A program made the translations under genes and the position numbers. From Dipetalonema caudispina (taxonomy: Eukaryota; Nematoda; Chromadorea; Rhabditida; Onchocercidae): DNA of 64,000 nucleotides. Location: the NCBI GenBank assembly GCA_013365325.1, contig JABVXV010000178.1:1-64000 (forward strand), in the 5' to 3' direction. This document shows, piece after piece, positions 14,012 through 27,902 of this stretch (within the stretch, counting starts at the first letter, position 1; each line of letters starts with the position of its first letter). The notes under the pieces were generated by a model. It did not search any database, had not been told where the DNA came from, and was given only the letters and a program-made list of their open reading frames with translations.

Positions 14012-14937
14012 GTAAGTATAAACATGTTTGCTTCATTAACATCTCATTTAAGTTGTATTCGTTTTAATAACTTTAGCAAATGTTACACGTACGTGTGTAT
14101 ACGCAGGATATTTTTGTTGACAAACAGAGAAAAAAGGCAAGCGTGTATCCGATCGATGTGACTAGCATCCGTGCAATCCTATTTGAACATTGAGAAATAT
14201 CTGTTTTGGTAAGCGTAACAGAACTATCCGCCCGCCATCTTTCTTCAACAAATGGGTGGGAAGTTTAACAGAGTTTGCTCCAATCTTAGGCGGGGGTCAC
14301 TAGAATATTCTAATCGTAAAATATGTAACCGTAAGTGATCACTTCATTTTGGTCTACCTCTGTGCAAGTCGTAACGTAAGCGACGGACAGTGAACAAGTC
14401 TTGCGCTCTATGATAATAATATCCCATCATGAGCATTCTTCATTCATTTTGCGGGAAACTTTTCAAATTTTAGTCGACTAATCTTTCGACTTTCCTACGT
14501 ACTTCATCATTTTACGAACTTATGTGGTGACGCAGTACGACAGTTTTGTGTAATATAACACACGCGTATGTGTGGTATGACTACAATGTACCACTAACCA
14601 TTTTTCCTTAACATAAAACTAGCTTACATGATGGCTACAGTTGTGTGCTGGTGCTTAGAATTTAGTCCAATTAATCATATAGTTGTAGAAACTGATAATT
14701 GTAAGCTAACCTCATCCATCATAACCACTGATCAGGCTTTGTGGGTTAAGCCATGGATATCTTTTCATTCTGTTGTTTTATTGCCATGAATTGGAATGTT
14801 GTTAACCGTTGTTATCCGTATTAATCAAAGAAATATAAAGTAGTTGTTCATATCACTGGAAAGATTTGGAAAAAAAAAAAGGTAATGATTGTGAATTATA
14901 GGTTATTCTTTACGAAGGTTTGTGAAACGTATTAAAT

Positions 14938-17900
14938 ATGTCAATCAATGGAGCGGATGATGGTGGCAGTACTACACCAGTAGATCTCAAAGCACCTATT
15001 TTAGAAGTTTGTTTCCAACAAGCTATTAGAAAATTTTTATAATATATATTCATATATACTAGGAATATTTCCCAGTCACATAGATGTTTTAGAAATAATC
15101 CGAAACATATTCGGAATGATCATATTCACTTCTGCTTTTTCTTTTGAGAGAAATTTCATGTTTCGTCGAACTTTTGGAATTTAAATACTTTTAATATCGA
15201 AATGAGCGGGGAATTCATATATTTGTGGGTTTTTAGCTTGTATTTCATATTTGATAGTATTGATACATAACTTTTTATGCGGCTTTTCTTATATCTTGTG
15301 AAGGGATGGCTCTTTTATAAACCTTTAATTATCAATTTTTGCGAGATTTTTAGGTAAGATGTGGACATTTAGTGGCTCGTTTACATACTGAAAAGTTCGT
15401 CTGTCCGGGAATACATCAACCATGCATTGAGTTGGATGGTTTGTTGTTTACTTATTTTTAATAGCAGACGCATCCACATTGATTAATTGTCAGAAAACTT
15501 TAAAGCAGGCATGCATCATACAGAATTAACTTTAAGGCAGTCATGCGTTCATGATCATAAAGAATCATTAATCTTCAAGTAGTAATTATGCGTTACAAAT
15601 AATCACATCTTTTTAACACTTGACATTTTTGACACCCGGATATTTCTAGTAATCATAGTACAGTTTGTGAAGCATGAAATCATTTGGTTGATTATTCTTT
15701 AGTTGCACCAGTACTGTCTACCATTTTATGGATATTTTGATCCGTCATGGATACAGTATGATCCATGTGGCTTCGTGCCAAGACATTTTATCATAAGCAT
15801 TTGGTCTTTATGACATTATTCTTATTACAGTCTGGTTTCTGCAGATCTTCATTGTTTGCGTACTCTATCATGTATTATTTATTTTGTTTAGGTGAATTGA
15901 TCAGCCCCAAAGAATTTACAATACGTGCCAATAAAGATAAACAAAAGGATTGGAAAGGAAGCATTCGTATTGGAAAATCAAATATGAGGTATTTCAATTC
16001 TTTTGTACTCTAAAAGTTCGAATAGAAAAATATTGCACATTATTGTGAGTGACTCTGTACATTGTGTGATTGAGGATAAGGATAAAACAATGTTTTGCTT
16101 TGACCTTTTTATGGCACAAAATTTACCTCTGAAGCGGTGTAGATGGAGGAAAATACTTGCTTCAGTATAGGTAAAAAATTGATTCTTCCTAAACAATATG
16201 ATAATTTGTTTCTGTATGTTGTCAGTATAAAAGGTGTTAAGAGCATTTCGTTGATGGTGTTATTGCATGTAATTGCTTTTGTCAATTTCGTAACAGTGAA
16301 ATTTCGCTGAAATCATCTAGCGTTTCGAAGTAGTGTTTCATTATCAAAAAGGAATTGAATTCAAAAATTTTTATTATCGAAAGACTTCAAAACTGTGGGT
16401 AAAACAAACGGAGGGGACTGAATTTTTAAGAATAAACTTCTTCATAGTACTTTTTTTTAGAGCATTAATGGAAATGAAAAGTCTCGATTTTTACAATCAT
16501 GAGAATTACTGCAGCGCCAAATGTCAATCTCGAAATTTCATGTCATTTAAAAATCACCTTACTGAAGCCTATTTAAACGCTGACTTGCTGTATGGAGCGA
16601 CATCGTCCTCGTTTGATGAGGATAAGAAAAGTGGCATCATGAGGTGATTCTTTTGGCTTATTTCCTGAAGGCAAACAGTTCAGAATAAATAGCTCTGTCA
16701 GAAATATTTTACGTGAGTAGCAGCTGATATGGTGTCATTTTTTAACAATTTCAAACAGATTTGGGGAACATGCATGATTTTATGGTTCTAATAGGATTTA
16801 TGATTTTTATTTCTTGCAGCCTTTATTCACAAGTGAATGAACGAAGTAATTCGGTTGTTAATGGTATGTTATTTCGTCGTATTTTTTGTTTTGTTCTGCA
16901 GTCGGTTGTTTATTACTTAACTCGGTACAGTTGATCAAGTTACGAAATCCCATTAAATTTTGGTATTCAGCTGAGTGTGGTTTGTTAAATGGATTAGAAT
17001 ATGGATTATTTTCCTTTATATTTTAATTACTCCATTTCTATTTTGCAGCAATAATGTCAACGTTTATGAAGGGTCAGAAATTCGATGAAGATCTCATGCC
17101 AGCGGAAGAAGATACAGCCGGTTCTAGTAACAGTGCCGTAATGGTGATGAAAAACCGTATGTTTTAGTTAACTAGAAAATTTCTATGTGCTTCGGTTAAC
17201 TGCTAGGTTACATTTTCTTTTTTTCGTTTTGCTTTATTATCCCATTTTTTTTCCCAGACAACTGGCAAATTATCCTCTGTTCTCTTGTTCTTTGTGTAAA
17301 CCATGTGGTATGACAGACATACGCTTTGAAAACTGTTAGAAGTGTCAAACTGAGCTCGTGGTTAATAGACGTTTTGTATGGCTGTCATCAGGCTTCTCGA
17401 GAGAGAAAGAACATTTATGTTTACAGAGTGATCTCAACAAGGTATAAAAAATATCATCGTTCCATCATGCATGCAGGGTAAGGGAAGCGAAGAAATGGGA
17501 TTTTTTGTTTTAAAGAATAGTGCTGTCATTAAGGTGTAATACATAGACAGTTTTTGAAGTAATTCTGTCAAATCTTTTAGAACCAATTAAATTCTGGGCA
17601 GGGATGGATGAAATGGGACTTCTGAGTGATTTGACAGACGTTATGATCACTTCTATGGAACATCTTCGTCGCCTTGCACTAATGGGACCTTCGCAAAGGG
17701 ATGCAGGTAAGCCAATTAACACTTTATTAAGTGGTTACGTCACTTGCTTTTGTTTTTGCTTTTCAAGTTAATATTTCGAAATAAAACAGTTGCACCGATT
17801 TCGAGCAGTGCAAAGGTTTTTCTACTTTGTTCTGTCATAAAATGTGCTATAAAATTTTGATTCCACACTTTTCATACTGTTTAATCATAAAGCAGAATGA

Positions 17901-18588
17901 TCTTACATCATCATACATTTGCAAGATTTTCCGGCAACATAATTTGAATTTAATTCCTCTTCTTCAGAAATCACCTTTTGCTTGCAGTTGCTGAGAGATT
18001 GACTCGAGTTGCTGGCGCACTGGATTTGGAAGAAACCATCGGTTCCAGGATACAGGCTGAACGGCTTAATTGTACCGTGGAAACAAGTTTGTTAAGCAAC
18101 GAAATTCAAGGTACACAAGTTTCATTATTTCTGTCTTGGCTTTTTTTCTACTAGATATCCTTCAATTTGGGCTTGAGAAAATTCCCAATGCTATGGACAC
18201 GTTTGGACGAGCTTTAACTGTTAAAACTGGCATGCTTGTTGTAATGATTTAGTCATGACAGTCACATTTAAAGTGAAATGGAAAGTACATATAGCTAGCC
18301 AGTAATGAGATATCTGTAAATCACTATTAAGCAGAACTGCAAAAGAAAACCGAAGTGAGCTGGCGTAGACTAGAGGAGTCGCGACGGAAGGCATCGCGAA
18401 TCGATGACTTGTTTTGCGAGGATTCCTCACCAAGTGTACCAGGGAAACGTCGAAGACATTCCGCTGCAGCTCCTCCTGCGTGTGTTACAGCATCAGCGAT
18501 AATATCTGCACCTAGTTCCGCTACCGCAACTGCAACTGCGGCACCAATCATCGATGAAAATAACGGCTTATCAATGGTGGAACAGTGA
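14938..18588 (+). CDS. GMEB-type SAND-domain transcription factor
   Basis: This is a nuclear DNA-binding protein related to the glucocorticoid modulatory element-binding proteins; 362 residues in nine exons with matching phases: 14938-15006, 15354-15438, 15892-15988, 16461-16643, 16820-16863, 17049-17156, 17581-17706, 17988-18110, 18335-18588. The SAND domain spans about residues 24-108: it opens with VRCGHLVARLH, carries the hallmark KDWK at 70-73, and ends with the Cys/His cluster (H97, C101, C105) that binds zinc in GMEB proteins. A second conserved GMEB-like region follows (FWAGMDEMGLL, exon 7). Exons 8-9 form a charged, coiled-coil-like helix (RLTRVAGALDLEE, then WRRLEESRRKA) suited to oligomerisation, and the tail is rich in Ala, Thr, Ser and Pro. 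The ATG follows a likely leader splice at about 14900. The family call is firm; the exact orthologue is not. Confidence 0.92.
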
Positions 18589-21500
18589 ATCTCATCTGTT
18601 CTGTACATCGTGTTTTCATTTTTTTTTTTACTAAGCTACTGTTTCTTGTTTATTTTTGTGTCTATCGATTTTAAAATATGTGACTTTATTCCATTGTTTA
18701 TTAAGCTATTAATATAGCAGCCTGGCGAATTGTCGCACACTGGCTGAGAGGGTTATTTAAATTGTTATCCCTGTTTTGTCTGTGTAAGCCGATCTAGGCG
18801 TTACCGGTGGTTGTTTCTTTTCAAATGCAAAACGGCACAAACATTTTTCAGTAGATTATAGATTATAAAAAATCAGAATTTGAGGACGTTAGTAGTGAAA
18901 ATCCCTTGTCTGGCAGCCTTAAATTTTCCCAATCACCAAAAGAGTTTTCATCGTGAAGCATTGTAAATCTTGTGTTGGCTGATTAGATTTGTTTTTAGAA
19001 GCAACTCTTCTTACCATTTTGTAGTATTCCTCAGTAAATCCTTCAAAAATTTTGAAATATTGGTCTTTTTAGCTTGCATAAGTTTTTGTAAATAAGGAAA
19101 GAGTTGGGGATTACTCGGCACTTTTATTAAGATTATGATTTATCATATTTTTACAGGGGTCGGTATGTATCATTCGGAGTATCACAGTACCGTTGTTCAA
19201 TAGATTTTGACCCAGCATTCAGAGCATCTACGTCATTTTCCAGTCTCGTAGATTTTTGTAACTTTTCGACAGAAGGTCTCTGAGAATGGCAATGATTCAG
19301 AATCACTTTATAATAACAGTAAGAATAATTCTTCATATTTAGAACTAATTTAAAAATGGACTTTGCATGGATCGCACAATAGATTGGTGCGTAGCCTTTT
19401 TTCTGGGGCCCTGTGGCACGGTTTTCATTTGGAGAGAAAAATTATGAAAAAAAGTGATATTACACCTTAGCTTTATGCAACAAATCTTATGAAATTGTCT
19501 CAGTTAGGAAACGCCAGAGCATTTGGCTTAAGATGTGGAAGGTACAGGAAACCATCAACGCTTTTTTTTATAAAATTCTTTAGTAAAAGAGCTATTGCAG
19601 GCACTTTTTCTTTACTCTTAGTGAGCTTCACTGGTTAGCATTTAACATTAATTTCACTTATTAAACACTTTTGTCCAAATTTGGGACTTCTCTACATTTT
19701 TTTTAAAGACACATTGCCTACTGATTTAAAAATTTCACGGGCAATGTTTACACTCATAATTTCGTCCCCCAATTCATTTGAAAAACCCTTAAGGGAAAAC
19801 TAGGAGGGGATGCAATAATTAGAGGTAGCAACATCTATCAAAAATTCCCATAATAGCAGAATTGCAAAGATCGGTAAGGAGATAGCCGAGGATTCATAGT
19901 TGCTTAACTTTTACTTAATTTAACGAGGTTTGTGTTCCTGAGCCCGATCAACTGTAGATTTTACGTTGCCCAGAAAGTGGATTGCTCAGTGAAGCTAGCA
20001 AATTTTAATTTCTTGCTCAGGCAGTCTCTTGTTTGAATTTTCCCAGGTTGCTTCACTCACCGCTCTTTCCTTGCATTTGAACGGAACGAGGGTTTGAAAG
20101 TTCATGGAAAAAGGGTTTCCCGCGCTAATTTCCATACATTACATCAGGAGCAATTCTTGATCATACTGATACTCCCACTATTTTCTCGATTAAATGCTCT
20201 GATATTTCCTTTTGACTGAAGCAACCGAATAAATTGCTTCTTTACGAAGTTTGGATCTCTACTTTGTATACACTGTGTTGTAGGCTATTTACAGATACCA
20301 TTGTTATGGCCTATTTCAGTGTCAACTTTCTCAAACTGCTTCTTTACATCTTAATTTCGTTTGTTTTTTTTTCTTTTTATGTGTGTCATTAAACATTTTG
20401 AAGAATATTTCTCTATTTGTTATTTAAAGAATATAACAGATTTCAAAAAGGCACAGAAAAGCGTAATTTTTCATGAAGCATTTGGTATTACTGAATTTTC
20501 ATTTCGTAGCTGAGAAATTGCTTAGTGGGCGATACCTTAATGTGGATTAGTCTTTTGTTTGCTGGCATCATATGGAGCAATTAAAACCATTAATTTGCTA
20601 CTTAAAAAAAAAGAGGTACTTATTAATGCTGATAATTAATAAAATTGATTTATGCTTAAGAATCAATATTCGTTTTTGTCTTCATCTGTTTTTTCTGTTT
20701 TCCCTCTACTCATGGATCAGAGATAGATCTCCCTCATTTATCGGAAAGCATCGTTTAACACAAAAGATACTGGTGTAAATTAATTCAAGCAAATAAATGA
20801 AAAGCAACTGTTATAAGTCGAGGTTTTAGAGTGAATTAAGCGATGGTTTTATCTCTTCTCAAAATTTTAAAATTTTTATTAGCTTCAATTTCAAACGTTT
20901 TTGGCTGTTAAGGAAAATGCACCATATTTTATGATAATAAATCATAACAGTGCAAATATATGAGACTTCATGAAAGATGACAATCTGATCAGCATATCAA
21001 CAAGTTAAGTTGTTTTGGTGATCTTCCTATTATGAGATGCGAGTCAGATTCCTCTCCGATTATCATCATTTTCTCAAAACAGATCGTATATGTTCTCCAA
21101 AAAGTTCAGATAATGATTGTCGTAAAACCGTTCTGCGCAATTTTTGTCATCGTTGAAGCTTTAATGATACGAACATAGTTTCTTGTCCATAAGTTGTATG
21201 ATATTTTCAATTGATGAGTTCGCAACCAATCAAACAGGTCTGGAATGTTTCATCATTTCGATATCATAGTATCGATGTTGGCTGAAACTAATCCAGATTG
21301 CATATGGCATAATTTGAAGAAAACGGATCTTGTTTAAATATTTAAATAAAGTCGTCGCATGAAATGCAATAAGATTCTACGACTGGTAAATAAATGATTC
21401 TATGCATGATTCCTTCTACTTTTTGCATTAGCTTAAGATCAAGAAAAGAGTAATAAGCAAATAAAGATCATCATCACATATTTGAATATAATTATATCTA

Positions 21501-23407
21501 ATTTAATGGCTATTTACTGTACCTATTCATTTCTGGGTTAGCAAATAGTGCGTTAATGATTGCTTACATTAAACTATACAAATAGCATATTACCGGAATG
21601 CTTCAATAGATGATTCTGGAATGAAAAGTATTGAAAATTTTTGATTTTGTAGAAAATTCGATGCCTTAATCTTCAAAAAAAAATTTCAATTATTTTGAAT
21701 TTTGCTAAGAGGTATCAATTGTTTCTTGTTATCAGTGATATTATGACATGCCATTGCTATCATGTAATAATCTTTTAGCCAAGAAGCAATTCTATTATAC
21801 GTACATACATGAATATATCATCGTTCCAATGCTGACAAACTTTCACATAAGCGATGTCATTTTTGTAGCAAATAATCAAAACTTTTGTTAAATTTCTTCA
21901 AATCATTCATGTCGAAAAGTAGAAAAAAAAATTCAGAAAATTGAACTTTAATTAAGTCAAATTACTGCTAATATTCACAATTTTATAGATTGATCCTAAT
22001 TTTCATAAAATATGTCATTGTACAATTGAATGAAGAAGTTACGCTTTCGATTGAAATAAGTATCACAATTTTTTCCAACATTTAGAAATTAATAAATTAT
22101 TTTAAAATGAATGAAACATAGCTAATAGTTCCTTTTCAGGTAGGAAAAAGAGAATGGTGAAAAATTCAAAAAGCATTGGTATTCAATGAATTGAGTTATT
22201 ATAATAAATTCTAAAACTTTTATCCCTTATAATTTAATCAATGTACTTTACATTTTATCAGCATCATATTTTCTCAACCTGATAAAGAATTGGAATTTAT
22301 CCATTACTTTGAAATTGTTCATTCTCTTCTTTAACTCAAATGCAATGCACAAAAAATCTGAAGTTTGGCTTTTTTCTTTCTTTTTTTTTTTTTTTTTTTA
22401 CAAATTTTCAGGAACACACAGTCTTAATACAAAAAAATACACACATTTTAACATTTTCTACAAAATATTGTCGCAAAGAAAAGTGTAAAAAAAAAGTTGA
22501 AAATTTCATTTTGATTTTCCAGAAATTACTTTGGCAGATGGTGACACATTCTCCACAAACATTTTAGTTTTGTAGGTCATATTTCTTCAAATTTTTTTTT
22601 CAAGCACTGTTGGCAATTATGGAATTTTGTTTTTTCAATGGATGTTAGAGTTTAAACTTCAAAGATTCTATTTATTTATTTGTCTTACATTTCGTCTTAT
22701 ATAATAAAGTATTTGTAGCAGTAAATCAAAGATTACTTTAATTATTTTCACTTAACAAAAAGTCTTTGCAACAGGAAATGATCGTATGATCATATAACCT
22801 TTCTATTTTCATTCTTTTTTTTTTTTTTTTTTTCTCAAATACGCAAACTGGTTTAGTATTAATCAAAACAAAATTACCTTTCTTTACATATCAATTGAAA
22901 TGCTAAGTATGACATTATCATAGTTATTCTCCTTTATCCTATCCTTCATTTACATCTTAATTGATACAATATTCAATTAAAGCTATATTTCGAATTCAAA
23001 ATATAATTAATGACTCTTTTTCCATCAGTCATATTCATTATCCCTCTATTGACATTTCAATGTCGCTGTAACTGAAAAATACGTGGAAGTAGTATTAGCT
23101 ACGGTAATTAGCTACAGTACTCAATCTAGCTTTGAAATACAAGAATATGGATTATAGTTAGACTAGAATATTGTTAGGTAATTAATACAAGTGGTAAGAT
23201 TACGACTTTCAACAATGTAGAAAAAAATCCACAAATTTATCTTTGGTATATATGAAAAACTAATTATTTCAAAGATTTGCAAAACCATTTAGAATTCTTG
23301 CTAGGATCACTGTTAAATTTTCGACTTTTACTGCTTTCTACAAATATGTATGTTTAAATGAAAATGTACCTAATTAAAAATTATAACATTCAATAAGTTT
23401 ATTTCAG
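18589..23407. other. Mostly gene-free stretch
   Basis: Apart from the two candidate minus-strand exons at 19151-19279 and 21236-21281, I see no supported gene. The first part (18.6-20.3 kb) is less AT-rich than the rest and holds the 3' UTR of the SAND-domain gene. T runs occur at about 22380 and 22817. Confidence 0.5.
19151..21281 (-). CDS. Candidate C-terminal exons of an unidentified minus-strand gene
   Basis: The exon at 19151-19279 follows a good acceptor (CCATTCTCAG) and encodes 42 polar residues (RPSVEKLQK at the start, NDTYRPL at the end) before a stop. A second candidate, 21236-21281 (preceded by TAGTTTCAG), encodes QHRYYDIEMMKHSRP and ends in the matching phase. Together they would make a hydrophilic cytoplasmic-tail-like C terminus. 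I found no convincing exons further upstream and recognise no family. It could be the 3' end of a gene with long introns, or chance. Confidence 0.3.
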
Positions 23408-23417
23408 CGAAGCTATG
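23408..23417 (+). promoter_or_regulatory. Probable spliced-leader acceptor at a start codon
   Basis: TTTATTTCAG ends at 23407, only 7 bases before an ATG that opens a hydrophobic signal sequence. An acceptor this close to a start, with no recognisable upstream exon, is typical of spliced-leader trans-splicing in nematodes. Confidence 0.4.
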
Positions 23418-23957
23418 AAATTCTGCATTTTGTTCCTTTTAGTCATTATTGCAATTAATGTTACTATTGCTATGATTAATACAGGTTGGTTCTATTTATT
23501 GTACTGATACTATTCATTTTCAATAGAGATTAATTTAATGCACTAAACTGTTCTTAATTATGTTCAATTTAATTCTTCAAGAACCAAAATGCTATTTCAA
23601 GCAGTCAGCAATTTGTTTTTTCACAAGAAAAAGTTTGATGTGGTAAAGAGATGAACAATTCTTTCTCCTCCTCCCTCTTTTCTCTCTATCTCTCTCTCTC
23701 TCTCTCTTTTTAATTCATGGATCATTAAAAATTACTGGCAAAATTTGCAGTAATGAGGTAAGTTCCTTTGTTTCTCTTCATCAAATTTTTTTTTTTTTTT
23801 TTTTATCATTTCGTTTTCCGATTAATTTGCAGAAAAGGAGGAAGAAGAAGAAGCTGATTCTGAGAATAAAAATCGTGGAGAGCGATCTGCGTACGTCTTC
23901 TTTTTTGATTTTCATAATACTTCAATTTATTGGTCAACAGGACAGGAATTATGCTGA
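23415..23957 (+). CDS. Small secreted acidic peptide, unknown family
   Basis: Exon 1 (23415-23484) encodes 23 residues that form a textbook signal peptide (MKFCILFLLVIIAINVTIA). It splices in phase to an exon at 23833 (acceptor TTTGCAG) that starts with a Glu-rich acidic stretch (EKEEEEEADSENKNRGERSA). Read through, this exon stops at 23957, giving about 64 residues. Alternatively a donor after 23890 joins an exon near 23946 (NYAEKSAVV...) ending at 24009, and a further exon-like segment lies at about 24308-24430. The 3' structure is therefore uncertain. I do not recognise the family. An acidic spacer after a signal peptide would fit a secreted or propeptide-type product. Confidence 0.5.
23689..23708. 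repeat. CT simple repeat
   Basis: A TCTCTC tract lies in the first intron of the small secreted-peptide gene. It may help form the polypyrimidine context, but no function can be read from it. Confidence 0.7.
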
Positions 23958-24439
23958 GAAGAGCGCCGTTGTAATGAGAAGTAAGGAAAGGTTAAAGGTT
24001 AAGAAATGATTGAAGAATTTTACAAGTTAAAAGGAATGGTTAATTTAAAAGAGATTATGAAAAAATATTTCCAAGAATCGACGAAAACATGGAATGTTAT
24101 AATCGTAGCTGTTATTGAATAAAATTAACCAAGTAGAAATATCATTCAAACTAAATTGAAAAGGAATTATGAAGTTATTCAAAAAAAATTCTCAGTAGAG
24201 TGCAGAGAAAGATAAATTCAAGAAAGTTATCCTAAAACACATTATTAATTACTAGTTGATGATTATTAACAATATATCCAAATTAATAGTTTGATGGTTT
24301 AATTTCAGATCTGGAGACTATATAATCCAATAGTAATAGCACCTGAAATTAGCGCCAATTCCGGTTTACCATTCTGACGCAAAAAACGATCTGCAGAAAG
24401 AGGGTGCTGCTGTTGTTAAATACATGCACAAATATTAAT

Positions 24440-27400
24440 AAAAATTAAAATGAATCGGATCATGCTAAAAAAATTTTGGTTATTGAATGAAATTTGAATG
24501 TTTCTGATTTCTCATTTCATCATTACTGAATAAATTTGCATTGATATCTAAAATTTGAATTGATTATTTTGTAATATTTTTATGTGACTATAATAATGAT
24601 ACTATTATTTTTATATAATTGTGGTATAATAAGTAAAACATCAATAACCTTTATTGATAATAAAATAAACAAAAATTTGCGGTAATTGGAGATCGTAAAG
24701 GATGATTGAAAGAGATTCGCTCGGTCCTAAAATTTATTGTCAATCAATTTACTGATTTTCAAAAGTTTTCTACATCCTGTCTGTAAAATTATATTGCATT
24801 AAATTGGTAAAAGAAGATTTGAAAGAGTTAAAAGCATGCTGTAGATGTTAGTATTTCCTAATATCGCTATTAACATTTCCGGCTTTTTCAGGAAGACTGT
24901 AATTAGAAGTTCCATCGTTCAATTTCTAATTATAGCTATCTGCAATAATTGGAAATAAAAGGAGGAAGGAATTTTTTCCAAAATCATTATTGCAATGGCT
25001 TCTTTAAGATGTTTATTTAAGTTCTTCAAATTTTTAAAATTACAAGAAAATGACCTTACATTTCATTTATTCTTCACAAGAAATCATCTGACAGGTATGA
25101 CACATAATGAATATAATTCATTACAATGAAGATAAGTATCTACAAAATTCCAAACTTGTTAGATAAACATTTAAAAAACTTTTTTGCAAATCACTTCGAC
25201 TGTTAGATCATTAAGTACAGTGCATTAATTATCATAATACAACCTTACTTAAATATGTAGAGATATTTTTATTTTCAAAAAAGGTCATAATTCTTACATG
25301 TGATAGACACGTCACTGATAATGGCTGCTCATTCGTTAAGCAACAAAATAACAACAACAACAACATTACTCTCAGATGGTCAAATGAGTAAATAGAATTT
25401 TTTATTCCGGTTAATCTTTCATTAAGTCTATAATTATTTCGGTAATGATCATGTGCAAAATCCAATTAGTAAAAATTTGCAACTTCATATAATTTGTCAA
25501 AATATCTTTTGCTAATTTTTTAACAGAAAATTCAGAAAGCAAATTAAAACACTGAAGAAAATTTTGTTAAATTCATACTGTAATATGAATGTAAGATTTC
25601 TCAAATAAATTAATTTCTAAAAAATGTTTAAGAATTTTTCAGTAACATGAAGTTATTGAAAAATGAGGCATCAGTGATAGATAATATACCATAGAAAATT
25701 GTTAACATTCTAAATACTTCTATTTGTGAGATTATTTGTATGATCAACTAGTGATAATTATTATTAATCATAAACGTGCATTGATTTTTTTTTTTTTCTT
25801 TGATTAAGCTAAATTTCCTCATTTTATTTTTCAAACAGCCTTCAAATCTCTCAAAAGTTTCTAAAAGAAACAGAAAAATAATGCTGGCCAGAATTATTTC
25901 TTATAAAATATCAGAACTCTGAAAGGTTTACTTAGATCTGCCTAAGATGGTCTTTTATCATTTTTATACTTCAACTAGACACTAAATTTCTTTTTTTGAA
26001 TAATATAAGAAGTGAGAAAAAGAAATAATAATATCTAAATTGTCTTTTATTCATTTAAAAAAAAGTTTTTTTTTCTTATTTATTCAAAAGTTTTTTTTGT
26101 TTTCGTTTTTATTTACACAAAAAAAAAAATTTCAAAAAAAAAAAGTACAAATTTCATTTAACCATTGTGATGAGAAATATGCTATGCTTTTTTTTAAAAA
26201 AAAAAAAAAAAATTTAATAAACGATACAGTTACTGAGTTTGTCAAAAAAAAAAATCTATCAAGAGAAAAGAAAATCATCGATCGGAAGTATGCGCTGGAA
26301 ATTTCATTCAGTCATTTGACAATTTCTGAGAAATTTCCGGTAAATGAAATGAGTAAAATGTAAATGGAAGGTAAAAGTAAACATTTTTTCATCCTCGACC
26401 ACAAATAATTCCTTCCTTTACTTACTGTATTAGTATAATAGCAGTAAATAGAATTCTAATTTCAAGTAAATGATATTGCTTGAAAAATTTGATTAATTCA
26501 ATTGATATTTGCAGCGCAATATGTTATCATTAATTGTTTAATATTTGTGGGAATGTAAAAAATTTGTCAGCCAATGTTATAATATTTGCAAGTATAATTG
26601 ATAAATAAATAATAATTTTAGGATAAAATAATCTTTCATTTGTTTGAAACAGTTCTTTAAAAGAAGGATAATTTCAAGTGTTTATTTTTTGGCAACTAAT
26701 TTTCTTAAATAGTTTAAATTTAATTGGCTGTTATGTGATGATAGCTTAATTATCGCCAAAAACTGAATCAATCAAACTAATTGCTTTCAGCAATTGACTG
26801 GGAAAGATTAATGACCGGTTATTTTTGATTTTCAAAATCATCCGGTAATTCATTGTACTCTTGAAAATGACCTCATATTTTATTCAGCTTTAATTTGTCG
26901 TCATTAAAGGTGTAGCAAGAAATGTAGAAAATACATAGTTTTAAAAAATTGATTTATCGATTTACTACATATATATATATAGTAAATGAAACATGGAAAA
27001 ATCATTATTAAACAGTAATTTAGAGATAGCAAACGGTTGGTAATCAAATCGTAATGAATTATCAGAGACGATTTGATTATGAAGTTACCACTGCAGAAAT
27101 ACTCCAAAAATTAAGGTTTCTGCGATTGTTTTCAACAGTTTTCTAAATATATTACGTGTAATATCGTAGGAAGTTGGGGAATGTATCATGTAAATTAATG
27201 ATGCAAATAAGTGATAAGAATTACTATCATTATGATACGAATTCGTAGTAATGATTAAAATAAAAGATATTTAGAGAAATTATTGGAAAGTAATGATAAG
27301 ATGTATAATATCATTTTCAGAAATTTACATGATAAAAAATCCTATTTGAAATGCGACAAAAAAGTTATCATAATGTGTGGCTTCTTTGAAGACAGTCATT

Positions 27401-27902
27401 TATGCTATCATTTACAGCTAACAAATACGCATTCTACGGTTTTGAATTCAAAAATAATTTCCAACAGATTTTTCAATTTTTCATAGTTTCTTCCATCAAA
27501 GATACCTTTCTTATCGAATTTCTTCAAGTAACAACTCTAATTAATGAGTTGATATCATTGAACTGGAAAATAATTCTTCGGGTGAAAAAAAAAAAAAAAA
27601 ACCTTCTTGTACAGTAAATTATTAAAAGTAAAACCAAAAGATCCATTATAGTCACCTCTTATTAATAATGCATTAATTACTTTATCTGTTTAACAATTAA
27701 AGATTTTTTAATCTCTTCATCCAATTAGCTTTTATTCATAAGTGTATCTCATACATAACCCTTCCAGTTTTCCGTGTAAAATGGTTACGGTTAAATTACA
27801 ATAACTTTCCGAGAAGTTTATTTCAACTTTGAATTCTACAAACAAGCTTCATCCATTATTCATTCCTTTTATTTCTTTTTGAATATTAACATAAAATTTC
27901 AG
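24440..27902. other. AT-rich stretch without a supported gene
   Basis: I see no convincing exon here. The open frames are low-complexity Lys/Phe-rich shadows of A and T runs (for example 26040-26360). Upstream exons of the MSP-like gene that begins at 27903 should lie here but were not found. Confidence 0.5.

Noticed and set aside
26040..26363. A 107-codon plus-strand frame considered as an upstream exon of the MSP-like gene.
   Set aside because: It is dominated by Phe and Lys from T and A runs and shows no MSP-like strand pattern or usable donor.
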